A DNA stretch of 41,631 bases, taken from NCBI GenBank assembly GCA_902984215.1, contig CADWAF010000265.1, positions 1 through 41,631 of the forward strand, given 5' to 3'. Positions 18,473 through 28,340 of the stretch are shown here, in pieces. Position 1 is the first letter of the stretch; every line of letters starts with the position of its first letter. Source of the DNA: Willaertia magna (taxonomy: Eukaryota; Heterolobosea; Eutetramitea; Acrasida; Naegleriidae). The translations under genes and the position numbers were made by a program. The notes beneath the pieces are model-generated. The model was given only the letters and a program-made list of their open reading frames with translations. It searched no databases and had not been told where the DNA came from.

Positions 18473-20025
18473 TTTAAAAATTCGTATGGATCTAACCATT
18501 GTATTTCAGATTTTAAAAAAGGTTCATCTCCTACAAAATATTCATTAGGATAAGATATATATTCATGATAATCTTTTAATAAAGTATTTGTTGTGGTTGG
18601 TATTGTTGCTAATAAATGTTGTTGATTATCAGTAAATGATTTTTCATTTAAAATTGTACTTGTTAAGATTTTTAAAATTTGAAAATGATCTTTAGAGAAA
18701 TAAATTGCATGTTTATAATTTGTAAATTGATTATTGTAATGTTTAGAAATAAATTTAACATCATTTTGTAAAATATATTTATATATATTTATGTATTGAT
18801 TATTTTCTAAATATTTTTGTAAATATTCATTTTGATTTATATTTCCAACTAAAATTGTACTTAATAATAATTTTGGATTTTGTAAAGATCTTTTTTGTAT
18901 ATATTTTTGAACATATTTTATAATATAAATTAATTGTAATAAATAAAATATATCTTCCTCTTCTTCTTCAATTATAATTTTTAAATCTTTTAAAGAAAAT
19001 AAATTTATATTTAAAAATAAATAATTTAATTGATCCATTACAATAGTTGGTCTTTCTTCAACAATTTTATCATTAATTAATAAATGATTAAAAACTTTAC
19101 AAATTTCAGAATTATCTTTCATTTCAAATTCAATAAAACTACAAATAGAAGGTATTTCTTTATTTAAAATTAAATTATTTAATAAATTTGTATATTTTTT
19201 TAAATTATTTAAATTTATATTTTTAAAATAAAATAATAAATCATTTAAATAATTTAATTCTAATTCATTTTCAATATCAAATAATAAATTTAAATCATAA
19301 AATCTACTAAATTTAGCTCTTTTATAAAATGTAACATTACCAATATTTAAATTATTTAAATGTGCTATATTACTATATCCTATTTTAGATAATTCTAAAT
19401 TCCATTCATTATATTCATCACTTGTAATATTTTGTAAACCAAAACAATCACAATCATTAATTATAATTTCTTTATATAATAATTTCATTCTATAAATTTT
19501 ATAATAAATAAAATCTAAATTATTTATTTTATTTTTAATTTTTAAATTATAACTACCAATTGTAAAATTATAATCTGGTTTATAATATGTTAATAATATT
19601 TTAGTTTTTAATTTATAATCTAATATTTTATCTTTATCATTATTTAAATATATCTTTTTAGGTAAATTATTTGGAATATTTACAACTGGTTTTGTAATTA
19701 TCTCTTTAGAAAAACATTTACCATATTTTAAATAATATTCATCATCTATTAATATTATTTTAAATAATAATTTATAATTTAAATCTTCTATTTGTGGATT
19801 ATAATTACATGAATCACTTAATGATATTAAATTATTATTATTTTCTATTCTAAACCATTCAAATATACATCCACCATTATATTTTAATGTAATTAATGGT
19901 TGAATTTCAATTCCTACAATTGGTGTTGTACTTTCTAATTCTATTTGAATAATATCATTGACAATCTCTTCTTCAACAATGGTTTTTTCATTTGTTTGAT
20001 TATTAGTAGATGCTTTTGTTCCCAT
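18469..20025 (-). CDS. Degenerate CCR4-like nuclease-fold protein (probable pseudo-deadenylase)
   Basis: This protein has 518 residues. Residues 33-95 (TTPIVGIEIQPLITL, then CIFEWFRIENN) resemble the N-terminal beta-sandwich of plant-type CCR4 proteins. Residues 153-510 follow the EEP (exonuclease-endonuclease-phosphatase) order: FTIGSYNLK for the SYN strand, IINDCDCFGLQNI for the D-I-I-x-LQEV strand, IGNVTFYKRAKF, ILVGNINQNEY for the GDFN loop, and NEYFVGDEPFLKSEI for the terminal SDH loop. Residues that should be catalytic are changed: E to N in LQEV (N199), D to N in the GDxN loop, and SDH to GDE (499-501). The fold is therefore probably kept and activity lost. The sequence is very A+T-rich and fast-evolving, so the family call is moderate. 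Confidence 0.65.
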   Translation of the reverse strand: MGTKASTNNQTNEKTIVEEEIVNDIIQIELESTTPIVGIEIQPLITLKYNGGCIFEWFRIENNNNLISLSDSCNYNPQIEDLNYKLLFKIILIDDEYYLKYGKCFSKEIITKPVVNIPNNLPKKIYLNNDKDKILDYKLKTKILLTYYKPDYNFTIGSYNLKIKNKINNLDFIYYKIYRMKLLYKEIIINDCDCFGLQNITSDEYNEWNLELSKIGYSNIAHLNNLNIGNVTFYKRAKFSRFYDLNLLFDIENELELNYLNDLLFYFKNINLNNLKKYTNLLNNLILNKEIPSICSFIEFEMKDNSEICKVFNHLLINDKIVEERPTIVMDQLNYLFLNINLFSLKDLKIIIEEEEEDIFYLLQLIYIIKYVQKYIQKRSLQNPKLLLSTILVGNINQNEYLQKYLENNQYINIYKYILQNDVKFISKHYNNQFTNYKHAIYFSKDHFQILKILTSTILNEKSFTDNQQHLLATIPTTTNTLLKDYHEYISYPNEYFVGDEPFLKSEIQWLDPYEFLN

Positions 20026-20273
20026 TATTATTATTGAATTTCGGAACGTATACTTGTCAGTGTGTTAAATTATTATTATTATGAGTAATTACAGCACCAA
20101 AGAATGAGTAATGAAAATTTGACACTTTATTTTTTTTTAAAGTTGCTAACGAACAATACTTGACGTTAACATGGATTCATCTTAATACAAAAGAAAAGGC
20201 TAGATATAACTTGGATCCATACAATATATCAAGTAAATATAATCTAAATATTACAATAGTTCATTAAAAAAGG

Positions 20274-20822
20274 CTATTGTTGGATTGGAGTAGTATTTTC
20301 AATTGTTTTTGCAGGTGATTGTATTGGTAAAAAGGCTTTACGTTTCCTCTTTGATGTATTGTTATTATTACTCTTCCTTTGACTACTTTTAATGAATTGT
20401 TCTCTACGTTTAATTTCTTGAATAAATTCATTAAAAGATAATTTCTTTAACATATTAACACTAGCTGCTGCTTTCTGTAAAATAGATTCTTCAGAAAATG
20501 TTAAATCCGATTCATATCCAAATGATTTAGCTAATTGTAATTCTATTTTTTGTAATTCTTTTTTACTTTTTCCTTTGCGTATGGGTTGGATAGTATATAT
20601 ATTTTCTAATTTACTTTCTTCTTCTAATTCTTTAATTTGTTTTTGTAATAAATCTTCTTCTTGTTGTTGATTATTATTATTGAAAGTGTAGAGAGGAAGC
20701 TCAACGATTGAATTTTGTTGTTGTTGATAGGAAGAAGATGTTGTTGTTAGATAGAGAATAATTATCGTTAGAAAAAGTAAAGAAAGTGTGGTGTTAGAAT
20801 GATATAAATAATGACTGGACAT
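20274..20822 (-). CDS. Secreted or signal-anchored basic protein, unknown
   Basis: This 182-residue protein has an N-terminal signal (TLSLLFLTIIILYLTTTSSS) and then Q/N-rich and charged segments. A helix-forming centre (FSEESILQKAAASVNMLKKL, then SFNEFIQEIKRREQFI) leads to a very basic end (QRKSNNNNTSKRKRKAF). No enzyme motif or family was recognised. The promoter must lie in 20823-20976, directly beside the 3' end of the retroelement. Confidence 0.7.
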   Translation of the reverse strand: MSSHYLYHSNTTLSLLFLTIIILYLTTTSSSYQQQQNSIVELPLYTFNNNNQQQEEDLLQKQIKELEEESKLENIYTIQPIRKGKSKKELQKIELQLAKSFGYESDLTFSEESILQKAAASVNMLKKLSFNEFIQEIKRREQFIKSSQRKSNNNNTSKRKRKAFLPIQSPAKTIENTTPIQQ

Positions 20823-20976
20823 TTTGTGGAATTTTTTTTAAATTGTTGTTGACAGGAGAACGTTTTAAAGGCAACAGCCCCTATAGTTCACAATTTACTT
20901 TTCACACTATTTCGTTATCCATTGTTTCAATGGATGTCATTAGAAGTTTAAAGTTTAAAGTTTATTGATTGTAATT

Positions 20977-23900
20977 AGGTGCAAATAATTTTTAATTATT
21001 GCCGCTAATACAATTTGTTTACTCCATAACAGAGTTATAAAAAGTATTTAAGAAGTTAGTGAGATAGTTGAGGTCCTCACTATGTACAAGTGAAATTTCA
21101 TCTTCTTCTTGATCATTAATATTAAAGGTAACACTGTTTACACTGAAAGTGTTAACAGTGTTTGTATTTGTTATAGGGTTATTGACTATCTTCTTGGTAT
21201 TTCTTTTTTTATATTTTGAGGGTTTGTAATTTGACACTAGTTTTAAAATCTCCTCTACCAGTTCTTGAAATCTAAAGGAGGCTAAAACTATTTCATTTAT
21301 ATGAATCAAATAAGGCTTAGTTATTCTATTTAAAATATTTAATTTACATTGTCTCTTCATTATTTCTTTCGAATCTTTATCAAATTCCTCTTCTATTTGT
21401 TTAATGTTATTCGCCTCTTTATTCTTTCTTAATTGTTCCTTAATATATTTTTTCTTTCTAGCATCCTGTTGAATTTTTATCTTTCTTTCAGCTTCTTTAA
21501 TTCCAATGAAAATATTTTCATTTGAAGAATCTTTAATGGTTTTACATAGTAACTCCCATTCTATATTTAGTAATTTTAATTTTTCAATTTCAATTTTTCC
21601 TTGGTTATTAAATAAAACATTATAGTTTTCATTTTCTTTGTTTCTCCATTTATCAAAATAGTCGTAATATTTACACTCTAAAATGTGTTTAACTGTTAGG
21701 TCATTATCATTACAATGTTCACATTTCTTAATAACTTTGCCATAAGGAATTTCTATCAATCCCTCCTGTCTATATGCCAATAATCTATATTTCATTGTGG
21801 GGCATCCTAAATTAGTTATAAATGGTATTGTATCTATATTTATTATGTTTTTAAAATTAACATAATTTCTATAGCCATTGAGTGTTTCTATATGTTCAAT
21901 TATTTTGTCTTCTCTATTAACTTTAGGAATTAAATAAATATACTTATTACTAATTAAGTTTTGGATATCAATATTTAGGCCATTTAATCTTCCCATATTG
22001 GCCAATTCATCAGCTATATCATTATATTTGTTGTTAGTATGAGATCTTACATGTTCCCATTCTATATCTAATTTTTTGTCCTTAATAATTTCTTTTATGG
22101 TGTTCTTAATTAATTGAAAGACCCCTTTATACTTTTCATTATTAAGTAATGAAATTGTTATTTGACTATCCGTCTTGACTATAGCCTTAGTTTTATTAGG
22201 TAATTCTTTCATTACCTGAGCTATAGTTCCTATTTCACCTTTATTATTAGTACCTTTTCCAAAATTATATTTCTTTTTAATGATATACCATTTATTATTT
22301 CTATAGCCCCTGAAAACTACTCCACCTCCAACTAAATGTTCCTTAGCAGATCCATCTGTGTAAATTTCCATTTTCTGAAACTGTTTGATTTTTGATTCTA
22401 CTTTTTTGGTATTAACTTTTCCTGTTTTTTGATAAAAGCTTTTATCTACCATATATGTAATTTGTTTGAAGAATTCTTTAACCCCTTCCATCGATTTAAT
22501 CCTTTGCAGTTTTCTTCTTTCAATTTGAATGTTACTTCTGAAATTATCCCTTATAATGTTATCCTGATGGTTTATGTATTTAAAGAATGTTCCCATCATA
22601 TTATTATGTATTGTTTGTTCTACTGAATTTAATTTAAATCCATCTTGTTCATAATTTCTATAAAAGTTTACTGAGGGCAACCTTTTATCTATTGCTAACT
22701 TTGCCTTAATAACACTTCTGACCGCTGTATCAATATTAATTATAACACTTCTACAAATTACTTCTGTTCTTGCCAAATAGGCTATTTTACTATAAATTTT
22801 ACTGCTTATTATTTGATTCAATCTATATGGTTGAATTTTAGTGACAGGTAAAAACTTAGTTATTAGTTTAACTTCTTCAACTAGTTCTTTTTGTTTTATA
22901 AAGGATTCCTTTCCTTCCTTAACATAACTTCCTAATATTTCCACATTATCCTTACGGGTTATTATTGAGTTATCATTAAATTTAAGTTGTCTCTTAGATC
23001 TTTGTTTATTACATACTATGTATCCACTTTTCTCTATAGACATTTTCATCCCAAATTCTTCTAAAATATTTTTGAGGCTTTGAAATTTTTTACAAAATTC
23101 ACTCCAATCTGAACTAATTACAATAAAATCGTCTGCATAACATAATAATCCGATATTATCAGTTGCTACTGAGTTATCTTTCAAATAGTTCATCTCAATA
23201 AATCTTTTCAATATACTTGTCGTTAGAATATTGAAAAAAATTGGTGAAATAGGATCCCCTTGAGGTAATCCTTTATTTCTTCTATCAAATTTACCTATAT
23301 TTCCAAAAATTTCGAGTGTAAAAGAATGATCTTTAATCATTTTAACTATAGCCTTTCCTTGTTCTTTGTTTATTCCAAATTCTATTAAGGCTGTTTTAAT
23401 AGCACTGTATTCAACATTATCATAAGCAGCATCAATATCCAAATATCCCACATATGTTGGATATCTTTCTTCCTTGTTTTTAGTGTTTTTATTTCTGTTA
23501 ATTATTCCTTTAATTAAAAGACTAATATCAATAGGGTTTCTACCCTTAAGGAATCCTCTTATTCTCCAATTAAATTTGTCCAAGAATTCATTAAATTTAT
23601 TTGTAATACTTTTGGAAATAATTCTATATATTACTGGAAGGATTGATATTGGTCTTAAATCCTTTGGTTTATTTGGGTTATTTGTTTTTCCTATTAATTT
23701 TATCCATGATTTTTTAAATGTGGAAGGTAAATTAATTTGGTTATTCATTACATTATTACATAATGATGTAAGTTTTTCATAGAATCTATCACTTCTATTT
23801 CTGTAAAATTTAAAATCTATATTAAATGCATCCAAAGATTTGGATTTACTGTTATTGATAACTTTTCTTACTTCTTCAATTGTTATTTCTGTTAATTTCA

Positions 23901-24310
23901 CTTCTGATTCTGTATATTTACTATTAGGCTTAATACTCAGTTCAGAATTTGATTTAAATTTCTCAATATAATATTTCCTTAATTCCTGTTCAACATTATT
24001 GGAATTATTAATTTTTATATTATTCCAATTCACATTTCTCTTTTTTAACATTTTATCAAAGTGAAAAAGTTTATAATTAGTAAATTGATTTATCTTTTTC
24101 AATTTTTTGGTTTTACTCTTCCTAAGTCTAGTTTTTTGTAGTTTAAGGTAATCTTTCCTTATTTTATATTTCTGCGTTTTCATTATTTCTCTTTCTTCTA
24201 AATTCTCTTCATATTTTATTTTCTTATTTAGTTCATTTAATTTTAAAAAAGTTTCTTTTTCCATTTTTGTTTGATTTTCTTTAATGTCTTGGTAATAGAC
24301 ACCTGCTTGT
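20977..24310 (-). mobile_element. LINE-type (non-LTR) retroelement, 5'-truncated
   Basis: The block holds a single long reverse transcriptase/RNase H frame and nothing else. No long terminal repeats are seen on either side, which with the YADD-type polymerase and C-terminal CCHC knuckle makes it a non-LTR element. The frame stays open upstream of its first ATG to about 24336 and then runs into an unrelated coding region on the plus strand, and no endonuclease domain is present. This is what a 5'-truncated copy looks like. Ends are uncertain: GATTGTAATT (20967-20976) and GAATGTAATT (24311-24320) could be a target duplication with one mismatch, but in such A+T-rich DNA that could be chance. No poly-A tail is visible. 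Confidence 0.7.
21019..24264 (-). CDS. Reverse transcriptase - RNase H - CCHC polyprotein of the LINE
   Basis: The product is 1081 residues without stop or frameshift. After a basic N-terminal region (1-120) comes the reverse transcriptase at about 125-450, with LDIDAAYD (275-282), GLPQGDPISPIFF (332-344) and the catalytic YADD at 376-379. A connection region leads to RNase H at about 632-758 with YTDGS (D637), E677, TDS (D699) and ...HVRSH...NDIADELA (D752), so all four acidic residues are present. A zinc knuckle C848-x2-C851-x8-H860-x3-C864 and a long basic helical tail follow. RT plus RNase H in one frame is typical of I/Ingi-like LINEs. The ATG given is the first methionine, but the frame continues upstream, so the true element protein probably began further 5'. 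Confidence 0.88.
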   Translation of the reverse strand: MEKETFLKLNELNKKIKYEENLEEREIMKTQKYKIRKDYLKLQKTRLRKSKTKKLKKINQFTNYKLFHFDKMLKKRNVNWNNIKINNSNNVEQELRKYYIEKFKSNSELSIKPNSKYTESEVKLTEITIEEVRKVINNSKSKSLDAFNIDFKFYRNRSDRFYEKLTSLCNNVMNNQINLPSTFKKSWIKLIGKTNNPNKPKDLRPISILPVIYRIISKSITNKFNEFLDKFNWRIRGFLKGRNPIDISLLIKGIINRNKNTKNKEERYPTYVGYLDIDAAYDNVEYSAIKTALIEFGINKEQGKAIVKMIKDHSFTLEIFGNIGKFDRRNKGLPQGDPISPIFFNILTTSILKRFIEMNYLKDNSVATDNIGLLCYADDFIVISSDWSEFCKKFQSLKNILEEFGMKMSIEKSGYIVCNKQRSKRQLKFNDNSIITRKDNVEILGSYVKEGKESFIKQKELVEEVKLITKFLPVTKIQPYRLNQIISSKIYSKIAYLARTEVICRSVIINIDTAVRSVIKAKLAIDKRLPSVNFYRNYEQDGFKLNSVEQTIHNNMMGTFFKYINHQDNIIRDNFRSNIQIERRKLQRIKSMEGVKEFFKQITYMVDKSFYQKTGKVNTKKVESKIKQFQKMEIYTDGSAKEHLVGGGVVFRGYRNNKWYIIKKKYNFGKGTNNKGEIGTIAQVMKELPNKTKAIVKTDSQITISLLNNEKYKGVFQLIKNTIKEIIKDKKLDIEWEHVRSHTNNKYNDIADELANMGRLNGLNIDIQNLISNKYIYLIPKVNREDKIIEHIETLNGYRNYVNFKNIINIDTIPFITNLGCPTMKYRLLAYRQEGLIEIPYGKVIKKCEHCNDNDLTVKHILECKYYDYFDKWRNKENENYNVLFNNQGKIEIEKLKLLNIEWELLCKTIKDSSNENIFIGIKEAERKIKIQQDARKKKYIKEQLRKNKEANNIKQIEEEFDKDSKEIMKRQCKLNILNRITKPYLIHINEIVLASFRFQELVEEILKLVSNYKPSKYKKRNTKKIVNNPITNTNTVNTFSVNSVTFNINDQEEDEISLVHSEDLNYLTNFLNTFYNSVME

Positions 24311-25657
24311 GAATGTAATTTTAAAGATATTTCTATTCAAGATAATGATTCATTAAATAAAATTATTGAGTTAACCGCTAAAGATTTTTTATCTAAAGTA
24401 GCTATTAAAAAATTTAATAGATTGGATGTGACAATACTATTACCTACAAGTCAAGATAAAAAACAATGGATTAGAGGAACATTTAATCCAAGAGAATTAT
24501 CTTATCCATGCAGTTGTGTAAAATTAGCATTTTTAGTAACATCTTTGAATTATTGTAAAAATATTAAGAAATTAAATTATGATTGTATTGATTCACATGC
24601 TCATCCAATGATTGCTTATAGTGATAATCTTGAGACAGGATTTGTTGTTGACAGAATTACAGAAACAACAAATATATATAATTTGACATCAGCCAATGAT
24701 CCAAGATTTGCTCCATGGTTCAAAAAACGTAATTCCACCAATGAATACTTAGATTCATTAAATTTATTAGGAAATCAAAACTTTGCATCTAAAACTTATC
24801 CAACCAACTCTGGAGATATGCCTTTAGGAGCTGAAAATGTTTTACGTCAAACCTATGGAGGAAATGTTATGCAAAGTTGTTGTGCTGCATCCTTAATGTT
24901 ACACACAATGTATCGCTTACCAAATGATGAAGCAAATTATGCTAGAAAATTACTTTATCATCGTAGATTTGATGATTGGTCTGCTATCTCAGTATCTTTA
25001 CCTCCTGGAACATTGTTACACAACAAAATTGGTAATGCTTACAATGATATTAATGATATTGCACACTTTATTTTGCCAAATGGAAAGGAAGTTATTTTAA
25101 CAGTGTTATCCAATGGTTATCAAAGATCATCAGACACAACAATATTAGGAAGATTTACTGAACTATTGTTGTCTAATTTAGGATTATTCTATGGTTTACC
25201 TCCAATTATTTTACAAACAATTGACAACGCTAATAGTTATCATCTTGATAGTAATAATTGGAAATTAATTACCAATAGTTCAAATGAAGGTGTGGATAGA
25301 ATTGGAAATTCATTCATGGTTCTTTCTCCAAATCCTTCTCCAACTAATTTCTATTGGGATGTTGAAATTCCAGAATTTGGACTTTACGAAGTAACTGTTT
25401 ACTCACCAAGTCTTTCAATGGCAACTAATTCAGAATTCTCATTACCAGTTACTGTAAACTTTTATGAAGGCTCTGCCTCTTATTATAGTTATCCTATTAG
25501 ATTTTCTTCTTGGACTAAAATTGGTGACTTTTTGTTTGATAAGGGAATGAATAAGAATGCTGTTGTAGTAAATGTTCCAGGTAATTATCCTCAACCAGTT
25601 GTCATTAATGCCATCAAGTTTAGTAAATATCCAAATTCATATCCTGAAATGAATTAA
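24299..25657 (+). pseudogene. 5'-truncated serine beta-lactamase-like hydrolase with golvesin-like C-terminal domain
   Basis: The frame opens directly after a TAG (24296-24298) at the LINE boundary and has no start ATG before the first domain. The bacterial-type start at 24422 is TTG (Leu) and not usable here. The remaining 452 codons carry class A beta-lactamase/PBP-fold motifs: SCVK (SxxK, 24512-24523), SDN (24620-24628) and KIG (25025-25033). About 110 residues of a golvesin/Xly-like beta domain follow (FYWDVEIPEFGLYEVTVYSP, then VVINAIKFSKYP). A signal peptide would be expected in the missing part. Everything downstream of the junction is intact, so the loss is recent, or a distant exon supplies the start. 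The conserved acid of the omega loop is not obvious. Function is probably hydrolysis of peptides or amides at the surface. Confidence 0.7.
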
Positions 25658-25672
25658 TAAATAGGCATTAAA

Positions 25673-26380
25673 TCACTTTTTAGAGAATTCATTTTTACAT
25701 AAATTTTGAAATTCATTAAAGTCAATCACACCATCAAAATCTAGTAAATGTAACATACTTCCAAATGTAAGAATGAAATTAGATTAAGAACTTACTCAAC
25801 AATTCTATCCTCAGTAAAATCCTCCACCATCGTTGACACACAATATTCGTGAATTATTTCCTTAATTTCCTCAATCTATATTATTTTGTTAAGGTTAGTA
25901 ACAACAAACACTTACTGCAATGTGCCCATCCTTATTTACGTCAAATATTCCAAAGACCTCTCTATCCATATCTTCATCAGATTGTTTGCTAAGATGTTCA
26001 TGATATAATTTATAGAAAGAATCTGCAAATCTTGGAAAATCAATTACAGAGCTATTTCCTCCAGAGAGTAATTGCATCATCTGAATAACTTCTTTATCTG
26101 AATCAAATTGATTTAGTTTTTTAAGAATAACCTTTAGTTCTGCAAAATTGATATACCTATCTTGATTTTTATCTGTGGTCTTAAAGAAATCCCAAAGGTC
26201 CTGAAGTAATTCCTTTTCGTTATTTTCATCAGACACTTGTTTGTGTACTTCACTATTGTCTGAGGCATGCTCTTCGTTTTCCTTCTTCTTGTCAGAACAT
26301 TCAATAGATTGGAATAAGTCGTTGTCGTTAGATTGTCGAACGTCCACCAAGATTTTAGTGTTTTTGTTCTCTGTATGCAT
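25673..26380 (-). CDS. Calmodulin-like EF-hand protein, three exons
   Basis: Exons on the minus strand are 26380-25916, 25875-25796 and 25757-25673, with introns of 40 and 38 nt. The product is 209 residues. After an acidic, low-complexity N-terminal 60 residues come four EF-hand-like helix-loop-helix units. Hand 1 (DKNQDRYINFAEL) looks functional. Hand 2 (SGGNSSVIDFPRF) has lost most ligands. Hand 3 (DVNKDGHIAIEEIKEII) is canonical and is created across the first intron. Hand 4 (LDFDGVIDFNEFQNLC) lacks part of its loop. Family members are Ca2+ sensors. Its stop is 15 nt from the convergent hydrolase stop. Reading on past the first donor would add false residues (VSVCCY). Confidence 0.88.
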
Positions 26381-26626
26381 TTTTTTTGTTGGAGAGGTTT
26401 CTTGTTTTGGTTGAAGATTTGATTAAAATAGTTGTAGTTTTGTGGAGGGATTTCCCACTTCCTATTATAGACATTAATAGGTATTATTTACATAATTTTT
26501 CATACATTGGACTGTAATGTATGCTTTTAAAATTTAAATAAAATTAATTTTTCAAGGCACATACCCGTATGAATTTTTTTAGCGATCAAAAAGTTCATTT
26601 TTCTAAGTCTAATTTTTTTTGAAACT

Positions 26627-26700
26627 GTAAATCAAAAATGAAAATGATCTATAGAATTACTAAGGTGTGAGAGGAGTATCATTATTTTGTTTTGATTTAC
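26627..26700. repeat. Inverted repeat (hairpin), left part of the desert
   Basis: GTAAATCAAAA (26627-26637) and TTTTGATTTAC (26690-26700) are perfect reverse complements. The stem extends inward with mismatches to ATGAT/ATCAT. The loop is about 30-50 nt and less A+T-rich (AAGGTGTGAGAGGAG). It lies just inside the left terminal repeat, about 250 nt upstream of the EF-hand start. Confidence 0.55.
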
Positions 26701-28301
26701 AAAAAAAAAACTCAAGGAAAAAACCAAATCAAATATAGAACACAAATAATTAAGGTAAGAAGGTCAATTACAAATAAAGAATATTACAAATTAATAAAAA
26801 ATAATATATTTATTAAATATTCTTGTTTAGAACTTTCTTTACAATTTACAATTCTTTACAATCCCTAATCTTTACAATTCTATAATCGCCCACCTCCAAC
26901 AAGAAACACGTTTAAATTTAAAAATTCTTTTAAAGCTTTTCTTTACAATTTTTTTATTATTATAATGTCAACTAATCTAAAGATATATTTAGTTTTATCA
27001 GAAATGTGTTGTAATTGTTTAGAAGTTTTTTAAAATATTATTGTTTCAATATTATTTTATAACTTGTTCTTTATTAATAGCATAATAATTTTTCCATTAT
27101 ATGAAATAAACTTTAATTTTTGTGTAAATAATAATAATTTTAATTGTAACACTTACTTAAAAATAATATAAAATCACCTATCCTTAAATAATCTAAACTA
27201 TGAAACTTTTATTTCCACTTTAATTAATATCTACTAATGCATTTTTTTTTAAATTATTTATTTTGTATTAAACTTTGATTAATAAAGTTAAACATATAAT
27301 CATAATATAATAAATCTATATTCTTTGTTTCTTTTTAATTAATAATTTGTTAAATTTATAATAATATTTATCTTTATTCTACTTACAATAAAGAGAAATA
27401 AACCAATTCTTCTCATATTTTGTTCTTTAAATTGTGTTTTTAAATTCTAATTGAAACACAATATTCTTTTAGAATAAACTAAAACATTCAAAACGATCTC
27501 ATTTTTCTCATTATAATTCAGAATAAACCTATTCTTTAAGTGACTCCTTATTTTTATTAAACATCCTTAAGTGCCTTCTTGAGGTTTCATAAAGAAGATA
27601 TATTAAAAATTAAGAAATTTGATGTAAAATAAAAAAAACCATTAGAATAACTTAAAAAATTTATTTAAAAAGATTGATCTAGCTAAGTCAAGAAGAGAAA
27701 AGGGTAGTAAAAAAAATTTAGAATGAAATGTAACTTTTGAAATAATTATATTCTTTTAAAAATTTTTTATACCCCAAAATTAGTTTAATTTTAAGAAATA
27801 TTCAAAATTTTTATATTTCAACATATTCATCAAAAATAAAATTATACCTCAAACACTTTAATTCTTGCAATAAATGATTTCAAATAAATAAATTATTAAA
27901 CAAAAAATAAATTAAAAATTAAAAACTTACTAACTTAACATTATTTACATTAAAACACAATTTTCAATCTATAATCAAAAGATTAAAATCCTTTCTTATT
28001 TATTATTCAATAACACTTTTAAATTTTTAGTTGTCAATTTAAAAAATTCAAAACTTTTATATTAAATTAATTACTTATTGGTCATTGAAATGTTATAATA
28101 TTTTCTAGTAGTTAAAATTTACTATTACTTAATTGCTATATTTTTTTCAATACTTTTTATTACATATTTTTTAACTACAATAAACGTACTTTTTTTTTTG
28201 TTTTTTTGTTAAGACAAAATAGAAACTATCTAATACAAGTTTACTGCGAAAAGACTTTTTTTTTTATTTTTTTTTCAATTTTTTTTTCGTAGATCATTTT
28301 A

Positions 28302-28340
28302 GAGGTTCAAAATGACTTTTGAGACCAGATTTTGAACCTC
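28302..28340. repeat. 12-bp perfect hairpin close to the right end of the desert
   Basis: GAGGTTCAAAAT (28302-28313) and ATTTTGAACCTC (28329-28340) pair perfectly around a 15-nt loop (GACTTTTGAGACCAG). It lies 85 nt upstream of the ATG at 28425 and inside the right terminal repeat. It could be a palindromic binding site, an element-borne hairpin or a structured leader RNA. The sequence GGTTCAAAA recalls a tRNA B box, but no tRNA arms surround it. Confidence 0.6.

Noticed and set aside
20967..24320. Firm target-site duplication of the LINE (GATTGTAATT / GAATGTAATT)
   Set aside because: One mismatch in ten very A+T-rich bases is not convincing, so the element ends are only estimates.
24422..24424. 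Start codon for the beta-lactamase-like gene
   Set aside because: It is TTG (leucine) in the middle of an open frame that continues upstream to 24299.
26836..26950. Microsatellite or telomere-like array (TTTACAAT units)
   Set aside because: The units are irregularly spaced and differ, so this looks like low-complexity drift and not a tandem array.
28302..28340. tRNA gene suggested by GGTTCAAAA
   Set aside because: No acceptor, D or anticodon stems can be drawn around it. The bases pair as a simple hairpin.
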